DNA of 64,000 nt from assembly GCA_004194705.1 (NCBI GenBank), contig SADC01001291.1, forward strand, positions 682,001 through 746,000, given 5' to 3'. Below, piece after piece: positions 36,381-48,552 of the stretch (position 1 is its first letter; each line of letters begins with the position of its first letter). Source of the DNA: Ditylenchus dipsaci (lineage: Eukaryota > Nematoda > Chromadorea > Rhabditida > Anguinidae). The translations under genes were made by a program, and so were the position numbers. The notes beneath the pieces were generated by a model. It was given only the letters and a program-made list of their open reading frames with translations, searched no databases and was not told where the DNA came from.

Positions 36381-37550
36381 TACTCCGGTAGCGCCAAAAT
36401 TTCTATAGATTTGCAAGTGGATATATTACAGTAGCGACCAATTTTGGATGGAGGGATTTTAAAAGGTCGGGACGAGTACGAAGTTCGAGTCCCGAAAATT
36501 TTTAGTACTTTTTTATTTTTAGTAGATTTGAATTTGAAAATCCCCAACACTGGGTATATGTTCGAAAAAAAATGCGCAATAATGAGCCTGTATTTGAAAT
36601 ATTCCAGAAGCTATTAGAGAAATGTATCCATTTGTGCTTAAATATATGCTAGAAATAATATTTTCAGTGTTAGATTATTAATGAAATGGTATGCTATAAC
36701 ACCTAATATATAATGTTGAATTTTAACAAAGGTTTTTAAACCTCTTTCAACCTCTTCAAAAACCTCTGTTCTGCGCACCACGTTCGACTGTACAGAAATT
36801 ATGTTTTTCATTCAAAATCGTTGAAAATAATACTTCTTATGGTAACCCGTTTTGCAAACGAGCCTGCAGCACTGAGCTATGTCGACTATTTCGAGAAAAA
36901 CTGGATACACTCCCCGTTAAATGGCTGGTACGAATGATAGTCCGTAAAAAGTGAAAAAAGTGCAGCGCCGCCGAGGATTTCCCATAGCCAAGTTCATTCA
37001 GTCTGCAGAGACTGAATGAAATGCAGAGACTGAATTTGGGGGGGGGGGTTTGGTGTATATCCAAGTAGCGTCAGATTTCCTTTATGATGTTAAAAACTTA
37101 AAAGATTCAAAGCTAATTAGACAAAAGCAAAATAAAAACTAAATTTGCCCAAAAAGCTTTGTCCTGATTTAACTTAAAAAATAAATATTTTTTCGGTTAA
37201 CTGTAAAAATTAAGTATTCTGGCACGTAATTTAGTTCTTGTTTATCTAGATGTGAGACCAAGATTAAAATGAACGAAATTTGGCAATGAGACCCAAAATC
37301 GAATTATGACGAAAAAATAGATTCATTAGCGATGAATTCTCGATATTGATCTTTAGAAACAGTTTTTGATTGTTAACCTTTTAATTGTCGTTAAAAATTT
37401 TGAACATAAAATGTTTAAATTTTATTTTTTAGTTTTTTTTCAACTTGGGCTTTTTTAAATACAAAAATAATTTTGTTTACTTTTCGTTAACAATATTCTT
37501 AGTCTAACATATGTTCAAAAATTAGTTCACACCAGGGTTGTAGTAACAAT
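36381..37550. other. no gene; single-ended G-run motifs
   Basis: CTCCGGTAGCGCCAAAA near 36382, ATTACAGTAGCGACC near 36428 and G-run plus AAGTAGCGTC near 37030 are ends of the TAGTAGCGCC family without a paired end. The rest is AT-rich. Confidence 0.4.
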
Positions 37551-37554
37551 CAAA

Positions 37555-38480
37555 ATATCCGCGGATAAATCCGTATCCTTTTAAATTATTGTGTAAAAAT
37601 GGTTTTTGACCATCCCTAAAAAAGTCGGTTTTGGGCGGGGGGGGGGGGTGGTATATGACAGTAGGTCGATTTTTAGGGGGGGTAGTATATTACAGTAGCG
37701 CTTTTGGGGGGGAGGTGTCACGGAAGCTATAAGAGCTTCGTGAATTTCTAATTTAAATATTTAAATATAATTACTTTCTCTCAAAATATCGAGAAAGTAA
37801 TTAGATCTTATATAATGATCTACTTTTACCATCTTTTGGACATAAACAAAAGAACAAATCATGTTTCTTATAAACATTTTTTGTGTCGGACTTTGGGTGC
37901 AAAACAACCCCAAAGTCCATCAGATCAACAAAAGGATTAATACCCTTTCCTTATTGTGTACTAGCCACATTTTGTTGTAATATAAGAATGCCCATATGGC
38001 AACCCTAAATGTTAGGGAACTATTATGTTTAGTAACGCCCCCTTCACATTTCAGGACCTATATAGAAGGCCCACCAGAAGAGGACAACAACATTTTTTCC
38101 TACCTAAAAATATCACAGTGAATTATACTTTACTGTTTGTACTATTTTATATTATTTGTGTGTGTGATTTTTACATAAAACCAAAGTTTAAATCAAGTTG
38201 TTCCACACATAAAATTCCCACACCTTGTCCATATTTCACACGGACAAGGTAACCGCGAAAGACTAATCATTAGTGATCAACCCTTTCGTGACAGGGGGTA
38301 TATTACAGTAGCGCCAATAAAACATTGGAATAATTTTGAAAAGGCAGAAAAGTAATAAGAAATGAAATTATAGGAAAAAATACCAATATTTATCCGCGGA
38401 TTTTATCCGCGGATAAATCCGTGGATATATCCGCGGACTTATGCTTAGCTGCGGATAAATCCGCGGATTTTATCGGTTTT
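37555..38480. repeat. region bounded by ATCCGCGGATAAAT repeats
   Basis: One ATCCGCGGATAAATCCG lies near 37556, and a cluster of five or six units lies at 38388-38475. Inside are G-run/TATATTACAGTAGCGC ends at about 37635-37720 and 38292-38320. Confidence 0.45.
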
Positions 38481-38656
38481 AAAAAATTCTGGCTCTCTTC
38501 TCTGTTGATGCTGTCACTCTTCGCTCTGGCTTTAGGTATCTTCGCTCTTTTGTTCCTTTTTTTTCAGCTCTCGGTTTAAATTAGACTTTTACGGCTACTT
38601 TTCGACATCGACCATAACTTCATTTCATGTACTTTTTTTTCGTATATTCTGTTTTC

Positions 38657-38730
38657 GACCCTACTATAGAATACCCCCCCCCCCCCAAAAAATCCGACGG
38701 GGGGGGGGGGGGGTATTCTATAGTAGCGCC
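38657..38730. mobile_element. minimal 74-bp MITE, GACCCTACTATAGAATACCCC family
   Basis: The exact 8-bp TSD CTGTTTTC lies at 38649-38656 and 38731-38738. The element is two TIRs with C and G runs of about 15 and only about 12 bp between them. Confidence 0.85.
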
Positions 38731-39081
38731 CTGTTTTCTTATCCTAGATGTTTTCACACCGTTTTGTAGCTGAGATTCTCCACTAACGATTGACTGGTCA
38801 AACACCCTGGTTAAAAATGATTTTTGAGAAAATCACACGAAATATAAAAAAACTCCATTAAAAACACCGAGCTAAAACCACGGTTTCTAGTGTGAGGTTG
38901 CTGTGACGTTCTCAAAACTATTTTTAATGAAGGTGTTTGACCACTCAAGCGATAGAGGAAAATCTCATCTACAGTAGATGAAGTGAAGTAGTATTCGATG
39001 TCAAAAAGTAGCCGTAAAAGTCTCCGCCCCCCCCCCTTTTTTTTTACAATAAGGTATAAAAGTTTCAAGAATGGGATATTC

Positions 39082-39318
39082 GACCCTAGTATAGAATATC
39101 CCCCCCCGTAAAAATTTTTCCTTCTAAAAGTTAAGTAAAGACTACCCAAATTTATGTCCAGACCCTGGAAAATATCCGTAAACTCTTTATTAGTCACAAC
39201 TTCCGTACGCTGGCCTACCCCCAAGCCTAAGGGCTAAGCCTAAACTTGTTGTTTGCAAGGGTAGTTACAGCAATTTTAAAAGGACCGATTTGGGGGGGGG
39301 GTATTCTATACTAGCGCC
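39082..39318. mobile_element. MITE, GACCCTAGTATAGAATATCCCC family
   Basis: The TSD GGATATTC (39074-39081) versus GAATATTC (39319-39326) matches at 7 of 8. The interior is co-linear with 18880-19124. Confidence 0.8.
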
Positions 39319-39333
39319 GAATATTCCTATATA

Positions 39334-39572
39334 CCGTATAACCTCTATTAAACGGGCACCCCTACAGTTAACGTTTTTCATATTTGCTTTGCTTTTTTAA
39401 CCCCAATATTGTTTAATTTTCGAAACAGACGACCACTCATTTTGTAGAGCTTCACAAACTCTACAAATAAGTGGTCGTCCGTTTCGGAAAATAAACAATA
39501 TTGGGGTTAAAAAAGCAAAGCAAATATGAAAAACGTTAACTGTAGGGGTGCCGTTTAATAGAGGTTATACGG
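39334..39572. mobile_element. TA-flanked MITE, CCGTATAACCTCTATTAAAC ends
   Basis: TA at 39332-39333 and 39573-39574. The perfect palindromic ends CCGTATAACCTCTATTAAAC and complement extend to most of the element (CTACAGTTAACGTTTTTCAT). Same class as 48308-48552 and 54387-54632. Confidence 0.8.
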
Positions 39573-39929
39573 TAGTATTTGGACTACGTTTATCCGTCCG
39601 TCACGTTTTTGATTAATTGGTCTTTGGGATTTTTTTCGATTCTTTTACAGAAATAACTCTACGTTAGGTTCTAGAGAAACTTCTTAGCTACATTTCGAGA
39701 TATTTAACGGCGGAGTTTAAAGTTTTTTTAGCAGCTATTATCGATTTTTAGCCCTAGGGTTATAGGTTTTTCGTGCGAAGATTTTACTTTCGGCACTTTC
39801 TTGAATTTTTTTTGAATCTGTTGCTACCAAGTAAGGAGAAACTCAACGTTAAGTTGTAAATTTCTTAGCTTTATTTTTAGATATAAAATGGCTTTATTCA
39901 GGGGTTCTTCTAAGACGAGTATCGATTTT

Positions 39930-40200
39930 AAGGGTAGATAGGCGTCCAGGTGGGTGGTATGGTAAGTTGGTGGCAAGTAAGGTGGGTAGGTACCCAGGAC
40001 TGGTAGGTAGGTGGACAAGTAGGTGTAATAACGTAAAAAGTGGAAGTAGGTAGTTGGCCAGGTGGAGTGGGTAGATGGTCGGATAGGGTAGTTAGGTGGT
40101 ATGTTGGGGAGGTGGCCAGGTAGGATGGGTGGTGCGTTGTCAGGTGCCAGGTATCGTCAGCAGATGCCCATTTAGGGTGGGTAGCGGCCAGATAGGTTTT
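39930..40200. repeat. GGTGGGTAGG-rich minisatellite-like tract
   Basis: G-rich imperfect repeats (GGTGGGTGGTATGG, GTAGGTAGGTGG, GGTGGCCAGGTAGG). Non-coding. Confidence 0.5.
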
Positions 40201-40369
40201 CCAGGCGTCGAGAGGTACGCTATGTCGGGGGTGTTATAACGAGGTTCGACTGTACTTGAGCAGTGGTATTTCGATGGTAATATCCAGTAATTAAGTTATG
40301 GTGTCTAGGTGGTGGTATATAGATGGTTAGGGCACCTAGATAGTATTAGGTATTTAACTGGTGATTATA

Positions 40370-40734
40370 CAGGGTGTTTCAAGAAATCCGCAGGATTTGA
40401 AATGGTCATAACTTTTTTTCTAGACAGTTTTTCGAATTTCTGTAAACGCCAATCGTTTTCTCTTGACGGGCACTTTTGTTTTTCGGAAATTTTTTTTTCG
40501 AAATTTTGACTTTTTTGCCTTGGTCCCCCCTATGGTCCAAAATAACCAATCTTGTCATCTTTTTGGACCATAGGGGGTACCAAGGCAAAAAAGTCAAAAT
40601 TTTCGAAAAAAAAATTTCCAAAAAACAAAAAATGCCCGTCAAGAGAAAACGATTGGCGTTTACAGAAATTCGAAAAACGGTCTAGAAAAAAAGTTATAGC
40701 CATTTCAAATCCTGCGGATTCTTGAAACACCCTG
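40370..40734. mobile_element. mariner-like MITE, near-perfect hairpin
   Basis: TA at 40368-40369 and 40735-40736. Ends CAGGGTGTTTCAAGAAATCC and complement. Arms of about 175 bp, including GTTTTCTCTTGACGGGCA. The four long open frames here are translations of the arms. Confidence 0.85.
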
Positions 40735-40739
40735 TACTA

Positions 40740-41128
40740 TCCCCAGGTCATTAGTGCACTACCTCGGTTCATGCTTCAGTACTATGATACATGTGACGCT
40801 TAAGAATATGACATGTGAGAAAATGGTGGTGAAATTCTGCTTCTAAATAAACCATTGTACCAAATGGTAATTTATACGTTAAATTAGTCAGACTTGATTA
40901 CCAGCATTTCGTCAAGATAATATATAGAATCCCCTTATTCATAGAAGAAGATGGCATATGAAAAATACGAGTATTTTTGAAAGTTGCACTTTAACACCAA
41001 CTGTGTAAATTAAAGCAAAATTAGAAAGAATAATTTCGTAAACAATTTATCAACAAGTCATAAGTAACGATTTTAACAGCATAGAGAATCATAACAATTA
41101 AAGAGAATCTTTCATGCCAACATTCTCT
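40740..41128. other. DIS3L2 3' flank
   Basis: AT-rich, no gene. AATAAA-like signals on the minus strand are expected here, but I cannot pick one with confidence. Confidence 0.4.
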
Positions 41129-44100
41129 TTAGGCGAGGTTTCCCGAGAGCCCATCATCACTAGCGATATAGGCAGCCATGTCTTCGAAAGTCAAGGGCTT
41201 CTTATCCGGAGATGGCACGATCACAGCCTGGATAATATCATATAAATTTTGCATAGACTATTTGAATGACTACGTTGTATTTAGGAGGATCAGCAGCTGG
41301 GGTCAGGACCACACGAACAATCGACATAATGCGAAGAGTTTGCTCCACCACAGCGTTTGTCCCACTCCGATATTCTCTAGTAGACGGACTGGTTTCCTTA
41401 ACCTTTTGACATAAAAAACAGAAATAGCATGAAACTGCTTACCGCTTCTCTGAATTCGTCGGTTGCTCCAACAGAAGAGTCCCAATGCAGCACCAGAGCA
41501 GGTGGAAGTCCATCGACATAACGAGGATCACGACCGAGTTTCAACTCTGTAATGAGCATTATATTTTAAATTCACACAAAAAATAAAATCAATACGTTGG
41601 TATAAACACGTTTGATTATTCCATACTTAACCAGCAAAACATCAAAGGCCGAGTCGAGAACACCAACTACAACACCCAGCAAATCCAAAGACCCCAGTTT
41701 CTGAAAATTAGGGCTACAGATATGAGGAGACATTTGGCAGGAACTACCTTGACGAGAAGACCAAAGAACATCTCAGCATTAGTCTCATACACAAACTTAG
41801 CCGACCACTTCTTATCATTGCAGTTCTGGGCAATGCGGCGATTTGCTTGACTGTGTAAGCAGGAGGGGAATGTAGCCCAAAGCAGCAGCCAACAAGCGAT
41901 GTACAATCACATCCGGATAACGACGAATGGGAGAAGTGAAATGGGTGTACCTGAAAAAATGAGGAGATGTAAATCCATTGAACATAAAATCGGAAAACCA
42001 TACTGATCAATATGTAGAGCGTAATGATGCCAATCAGACTCGCCCCTTACAGCACCTGTGCAAAAATATTCAGCCAGCTGCATTGACTTCATAATCATAT
42101 TGACGAGCACCGGATGAACTGTATCCTTCAAAGCTGGATCCATAGAGTATTTTAAGAGAGAAGACGCAATTGTTTTTCCACAATCACCAACAATCGGATA
42201 AGACAGGGTATTACACATTTCAACCTGAAGGACAATAACATGAATGGAGAGAATTTTAGGATAGGGCAGTCACTTGAGCACAAAGTGGTCATAAGGTGAC
42301 AATTCAAAACGACCATAGCTCAGCAGCCTGATTACGGAATTTTTTTTCTTAACCTGTCTAAACATTTCTCAGAGATCATACTATGATACACAAAAAAGAC
42401 TAGTGAATAGTATGGCCTCATCAAAAAGATGTGGCCAAAAACAAAAGGTACAGCCTTTTAAGTGACGGCCTAGGGTTAAAGATGACTGACCACTTCACGA
42501 AGAGTCTTCGGTTTAGGAGAACGATGTCGACGCAAGAGGGCGATCTTGGGGAAGGCCTTCGAAATCTTCTTGGCCACGGCCGTATTGCCAGCAACATGAA
42601 TTCTTCACCAAGTGATTGGCCGCTTCCCGCTAATACAGAAAAATTAGAGAGCTATCGACCCATGTTGTTTGTGATTACCTTCTCCAAACCTATACCACAT
42701 GGAATACCAGTTTCCTTTTCCAAGGTGAACTGCAACTTAGGATGATCCAAACGAAGAGCTCCGCTTTCCACTCGGCTGTTCTTGAGAATTTGAGAGATCT
42801 TGTGGAGGTCGACAACTGCTTGCTTAATGTCTTTGATCGTTTTTCCATTCGAAATTTAGGGAATCCATCCTCTTCGTATCGCTTCTCGGAATCATCAATG
42901 ATTTCCTGTAATGACAACTTAGACAAAGAAAATAAGAAGGCGCAAAACCTGAGCATGTTCGTAAGCAAGTTTAGCACAAGACTTGATAATGGAACGTCCG
43001 AACCACTCATCTACAATTCCCGCCTTCTCATTCAGCTTCCATACCACCGAGAAAGTCAATCGCTCCACATCCGGATTCAAAGAGCACAGGTCTTCACATA
43101 GAATATTCGGCAACATCGGGATAGCCTAAAACACGTGATTGAGAACGTGTAATAAGAACATATTCGTAATGTCCGTATACCGTGTGCACTAGATAGACAG
43201 TGTTGCCTCTTGAACAAGCCCATGAATCCAGCTCCGTATTCATCTGAAGAAAGTGCGTCACGTCAGCATATGAACGCCAACCTCCCAGCCAGGATTCCCT
43301 TTGCCATCGCAGTCTGCCAACCTCTTCACATGCAAAGCATCATCCAAGTCTCGAGCGGTCAATGGATCGATAGTGAATATTGTGTAACTCCGGAAGTCCT
43401 TGCGATACTTGACTTCCATCTGAAAATAAAGTTTTGAAGCAATTAAGATAGGGGAAAAAAATTACATCATCTATTTTCCAACCATTAGATTTGTCAAATG
43501 GAAGGGACTTGATCGCAGCCATCGGAAACTCCCTCGTGTCCACACTATTGGCGATTAACAACCCTTCAGTTTCGCATTGATGTCTCCAGCCATTCCCAAA
43601 TGCTTATACAAGTTACCGCGAGCAAACTGGGCAGTAGCCTGCCACTCCGCAATTGAAGCAACAAAGATATACTTGGAAAGTCTTGAGGACGATCATGAAA
43701 GCCGTAAGGAAGCTGTTCTACAGGAATCATCATTCTTGGCATTCTCGAGTCATTTGGCGAAAACAGAGCCCAGTTTCGATTTCCATCAGCCATAACTTTA
43801 AGTAGACCTACAGCACTGCGACTGTTCTTTTGTTCGGCAATGTAGACAACCTGAATACGAAATCGTGAAAAAATTATGAATAAACACAGCACCTCTGCAG
43901 TTTTCTGGAGACACACGTCCGGCATACCCCAATCATCGTCTGGCAAGTCTGAGAGAAGGCGATAGTTGGATCGACGATGCCCAGCTTGCTGACCGGACGA
44001 ATAGAGACGCTGCACTGGAGCAGTTGGATTTTTTTGAATGGCAGTTTTCGGTAAAGTCGACGAGACACTAAAATAGTGATGTAGAAGAAGTACATCACAC

Positions 44101-45628
44101 ATCTAACAGTTACCCAGTACTCTGAGTTTCTTTCTCAATAGCCAAACTCCGGATAGACGTCAGAGGGATTTGTCAAGATCATGTAAAATACTATTTTTGT
44201 CGACTTGCTTCGGACTAAACTTCTGCCGGTGGGATCCATCTATAAAGAAAATTAAGGAAGTTAATGTAAGGCCGATATCACCTCAAAAGCTAGTTTCAAC
44301 ATCACTTCTCTTGGATAGCGACCATCGTTAGATATGCTGTCAGTGCAAATTGACTTCTGCAGAGGTTCACGAGAGAACTGAAACTAATTATGCAGTTATT
44401 ACACGTAAAAATGAACACTGAACCTGGGTTTGAGGACACTGTCACTGACTTGTTTATTGCTTTCAAGAGCAGACGGCACGGCCATGGGCTGCCCATCATC
44501 ATCAGTGTCCAAGGTCAAATTGCCTGATCGCCAAGTTTGGTAAACGGAGTCTCGCACACCCACTCATTACGCTCCTTGAGACGAAGAATGACCACATCAC
44601 CATGCAGAGCCCTGTTTCGATCGTGCACACCTATAATCATCACATCTTGCTGCTCGCTTCCTTTAGGTTTTGTTTCCGGATTATCCACATAAGCTTCTTC
44701 GAAATTTCGCTGATTGATACGCAAAGTCCCCTGAAAATAAAAAGATAACAGGAAGTTGAAGTAGCTTACAAACCTTGATGTACGTTCCGCTCTTCAGTCC
44801 GCGATCGGCGGCAACTTGCGTAATGTAAGGGCTGAAGAATGGCTTTCGAATTTTCTGCACAGACTGCTGAGGCGAATAGTTTACTGAAGGAGGCGACATA
44901 CCAATATTGGAAAAAGCTAGAAATTTTAATTCCGCAATCGCAATTTCCAAAACCGTTTCCTGCAATTACTTACCTGCACCGTGAACACCCGAGTAACGGA
45001 TTTTCTTATCGTGAGGCAGAGCAGGCCGTGGAGAAAACGCATTCTTAGCGAAATTCTGACGCGGAGACGTGTTGTTTGGGCCGAGAGAAAGCAAATCACT
45101 AGCAGACGAGTATGTGCACTTAGAACAGACGTAGGAATTGCTGCCTATAACCGGAAATATCGCTTTTGTATAATTAAAATGCCCACTTACCTTCAGGTGA
45201 GTTACGCATGCTCTGCTCATTTACCACTTGCTGTGCAGCAGCCATCGCTGCCATGAAGATTTCAGGCTGCAGGAAATTCGGCTGCGGCTGATAATCTGGA
45301 CGACGAGTCAAGGAAGGAAAGCCGGACGGAAAGCTGGCGACCTCATCCAACCCCAAACGATGGAAAGCATTGTCAGCGCCTGAACGACGACCCGGATTCT
45401 GAGTGAGAGTCTCAACTGAAGGACTTGTGGCACCACCAAGAAGATCATCTACCGAAATTCTGCCCAGGCAAACATCCGGTACCTTGAATTCTTTTTTTTT
45501 TTTCAGTAAATTGCGTCTTACAAAAAATAACTAACGGGTTTGCGGTTCTGCTGCCCATCATTTTCGCTTAATTTTTCATCTTTAGCGCTCATCTTATCGA
45601 AAGAGCTTGAAGCACGATTTTCAGACAT
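41129..45628 (-). CDS. DIS3L2: DIS3-like exonuclease 2 (RNase II/RNB family)
   Basis: DIS3L2 degrades uridylated RNAs 3'-5' in the cytoplasm, independently of the exosome. Exons 1-7 join in phase: 45536-45628 (start [13 protein letters not shown]), 45191-45482, 44974-45144, 44774-44916, 44571-44730 (cold-shock region, [18 protein letters not shown] and [19 protein letters not shown]), 44450-44523 and 44282-44377. Exon junctions around 44.05-44.25 kb are uncertain. RNB landmarks follow: [21 protein letters not shown]-like [11 protein letters not shown], catalytic [17 protein letters not shown] (about 43390), [65 protein letters not shown] (about 41930). The C-terminal S1-like part ends [15 protein letters not shown], stop 41129-41131. 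Six single-base losses (about 43670, 43573, 43268, 42842, 42607, 42585) and one gain (CCCC, about 41866) break the frame. There is no PIN-like N-terminal domain in view, favouring DIS3L2 over DIS3. Confidence 0.9.
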
Positions 45629-45916
45629 CTAAGCAGTGTGGAAACGGTAAATAAGAAAATATCAGTTACACAATTTCAAACAGAGGGATTCACAAAAATT
45701 TCGACCCTATATACGAACAACAGAAATTGACCCTATTGGAGTTTAGCCCTAATTCCAAAATCTCATCCTGAATACGAATCCGTTGAGAATAGATTAAAAT
45801 AATTTTTATGGGCTCATATATAGCAATTTTGAGCAGATAGACCAAGAATTTAGCACCATTTACCTATTTTAGTAGATATCTCAGTCTATAAAAAATATTT
45901 CGATCTGATCTCAACG

Positions 45917-46979
45917 GTAAAACGACACTTGGAGCTGGGGACAGTTGGAGCTGGACGGTTGGAGCTGGTTTTATAAAGGACACTTGGAGCTGGTCAGTTG
46001 AAGCTGGTTTTTTCAAATTTAGTTAAAATTTTGAAAACAATTGTCTTAAAGGGGGGGGGAACTTTATATACGCATCGCCTTTTGTCGAAAGTTCTAGTCC
46101 CTCTGGGGTTTTTTAATTTAAGTTTCTAGCAAGTTTTTGACTTTTAGGTCCGAAAAACATCGAGCAGTCCATTGCAACTATTTCCAGCACTGATTTGATG
46201 TCAGCAAGTGCCTTAATTTTGCGATTTTTGGCAATGACTACCAAAATTAGAGGAAACCAGCCAAAATGATGCGTACTTGGACTAATATAGCCTGAGTCTC
46301 CGCCAATTTTATTTTTTGCTCACACGTTTAGTGACTTTCTGAAGTCAGAATTTCATGGGGAACAAGATAAAAATTTTTACACACCAAAATAACTTCAAAA
46401 AATCAGTTAGCGAGCGAAATGTTGACTCAGGAAGAAATGAGTACTATTGAGGGTAGGATTTCAGTATTATTTGGGAACTGATATTTTTTGCGATTTCAAT
46501 TTACATGATTTTATACAACCGTATGCTAAAAATGACGGCAAGAAGCAGGGCTACATTTTGAGTGTGAGGTTGCAAATGAGTATGTAAATTAAAATGGGAA
46601 AAAACGTCAGTTCCAGGATACTACCGAAAAGTACTGGTATAGTCCTATTTAGGATTTCATCGAATTGGACATGGTTCAATGTTTTTTGAATTCTAGCTAA
46701 AACTTTATACTAACTTTTTATCTGTATAATAGCTCAAATGAAAGCCCAGAAGCTTGGCTACATTTTGACACTTAACATGTAAATAAAAGGAGAAAAAAAA
46801 ACAGTGTTTGCACCCAGTGGTAGTTGAACCTGTGACCTAAGGCGATGCGTATATAAAGTTCAACCCCCCCCCTTTAAACAAAAAAAACCAGCTCCAACTG
46901 TCCAGCTCCAAGTGTCCTTTATAAAACCAGCTCTAACTGTCCAGCTCCAAGTGTCCCCAGCTCCAAGTGTCCTAGCCCC
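45917..46979. mobile_element. MULE-like element with tandem-array TIRs (CACTTGGAGCTGG unit)
   Basis: The exact 10-bp TSD GATCTCAACG occupies 45907-45916 and 46980-46989. Inverted arrays of GGACACTTGGAGCTGG / GGACAGTTGGAGCTGG fill 45924-46010 and 46885-46975. It carries a nested piggyBac-like MITE. Confidence 0.85.
46050..46873. mobile_element. piggyBac-like MITE, nested
   Basis: TTAA at 46046-46049 and 46874-46877. Ends AGGGGGGGGGAACTTTATAT and complement. The minus strand at 46800-46850 resembles a tRNA 3' half (AGGTCACAGGTTCAACTACC). Sister of 16379-17005. Confidence 0.8.
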
Positions 46980-47145
46980 GATCTCAACGTATTCGGATTC
47001 AAGATGAGATTTTGTGTTAGGGTCGACTTTCCAGAAACTTTTGCCCTGAAAATTGACGATTTTGATCAAAAATTTCAAAAAAAAAATTCATTGACCGTCG
47101 GTAATCGATAGCCGTCCCTAAAATTGCCTCAGGAGTAGGGTTGTT

Positions 47146-48050
47146 GGTAACACTATAGAATGCCCCCCCAGCTAGCGAAAAATTTACTTTTCCTGAAGGG
47201 GAAAAGACCCGTCCCATTTTGATTCTCGTGCTCTGAATAGGCACGGAAATACTTTGGTTTCCGAAAAATCGAAAAAAAAATTTTTTCGATTTGCCTTGGT
47301 CCCCCAAGGTAAAATTTTTAAGAAAATTCAAAAAAAAAATTTTTGAATTCCCGCCAAAACATTTTTTAAGGGATTTAGGGCTGTATTGGGAGGGGAAGGG
47401 AATAAAAGGGCCACCTTCATGGCAAAATTATAAAAAAGTGAATTCTGGACTACTTCGGATGTCCTGCCATGTTTTTCAACTGGGCCGTGGCAAAAAGAGA
47501 CTCTATATACATTTTATGGTCAAGAGTACTTCTCGGAATCATGTCTAAGGTAAGTGAGTGCGCGCATCTCTAACTCTCAAGCCCCCTGCGCCCCCTTCGG
47601 GGGCGCAGGGGCTTGGGGGCTTGGAGTTGAGATGCGCACACCCACATACCTTAGACACAAATCACTCGAAAGTGACTCTGGATGCATTAAAAAGCATGCA
47701 TACCAGAGTTTATTTATGCGGTAGGCCCCAGTATTCAAAACTATGTTCAACATCTTCTTTTTAGGGGCCTTATGTGATTAGTGGCCCTCTTTTGTCCCTT
47801 CCCCTCCCAATACAGCCCTAAATCCCTTAAAAAATGTTTTGGCGGGAATTCAAAAAAATTTTTTTTTTGAATTTTCTTAAATTTTTTACCTTGGGGACCA
47901 AGGCAAATCGAAAAAATTTTTTTTTCGATTTTTCGGAAACCAAAGTGTTTCCGTGCCTATTCAGAGCACGAGAATCAAAATGGGACGGGTCCTTTCCCCT
48001 TCAGGAAAAGTAAATTTTTCGCTAGCTGGGGGGCATTCTATAGTATAGCC
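47146..48050. mobile_element. foldback with ACTATAGAATGCCCCCC ends, 8-bp TSD
   Basis: The exact TSD GGGTTGTT lies at 47138-47145 and 48051-48058. Ends GGTAACACTATAGAATGCCC and GGCTATACTATAGAATGCCC. Inverted arms of about 250 bp enclose hairpin core copy C. Its termini are variants of the GACCCTACTATAGAATACCC family. Confidence 0.85.
47540..47700. repeat. recurrent hairpin core, copy C
   Basis: AAGTGAGTGCGCGCATCTCT, GCCCCCTGCGCCCCCTTCGG, then complementary arm and GAGATGCGCACACCCACATA. Opposite orientation to copies A and B. Confidence 0.75.
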
Positions 48051-48307
48051 GGGTTGTTACACAGTTAACTCGATTTTTTCTAAAATTTTGACCTTATTTC
48101 TTGTTTTTATGCTATTTTTTCTCTAAAAATTTGAGCACTTTACCCCACGTTTGAAAGCTTAGGATGTTGGCTACCCAATGGTATAAAAATTTCTTGGTTT
48201 AGTTCACAAAAATGTATATATTTTATTACAAACACTTTCGAATTATTCGAATCAAAAGTTCGAAAATAATTCAAAATAATTCGAAAGTGTTTGTAATAAA
48301 ATATATA

Positions 48308-48552
48308 CCGTATTTACTGTATTAAGTCCCCATGGGGAGTTATTTTTCAACCCTTAAAAAATCGGAAAAAAAATATTTCGATTTTGATATTTTTGGGTGC
48401 TCAACCAAAATATAAAAAGTGTAATCAGGTAAACTCGCGGCAACTAAGAAAACGCAAAAAACAGATTTGCGAAATGTTCGCTCTAGGCTGAGATATAAGG
48501 TCCGTAGGGTGGGGACTTATTAGAGGGTGGGGAGTTAATACAGTAAATACGG
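48308..48552. mobile_element. TA-flanked MITE, CCGTATTTACTGTATTAA ends
   Basis: TA at 48306-48307 and 48553-48554. Ends CCGTATTTACTGTATTAAGTC and GAGTTAATACAGTAAATACGG. The interior TGCGTTTTCTTAGTT block (minus) is shared with 54387-54632 and with 25330-25490. Confidence 0.8.

Larger units (their letters stand above)
45745..47100. repeat. palindromic MITE relic interrupted by the 45917-46979 element
   Basis: 45745-45916 and 46980-47100 together resemble the palindrome at 8460-8885 (CCAAAATCTCATCCTGAATA, GATCTCAACG, ATTGACGATTTTGATCAAAA). The interruption duplicates GATCTCAACG. Confidence 0.6.

Noticed and set aside
38388..38475. CRISPR-like regular repeats (ATCCGCGGATAAAT)
   Set aside because: No spacers of constant length, eukaryotic context; it is a short tandem array.
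40309..40730. Four open frames of 66-78 codons
   Set aside because: They translate the two arms of a palindromic TA-flanked MITE; mirrored peptides on opposite strands show this.
44515..44724. Stop codon in DIS3L2 exon 5 taken as a disabling frameshift
   Set aside because: A 47-nt GTAATG...GATCAG intron (44524-44570) removes the stop and joins the frames in phase.
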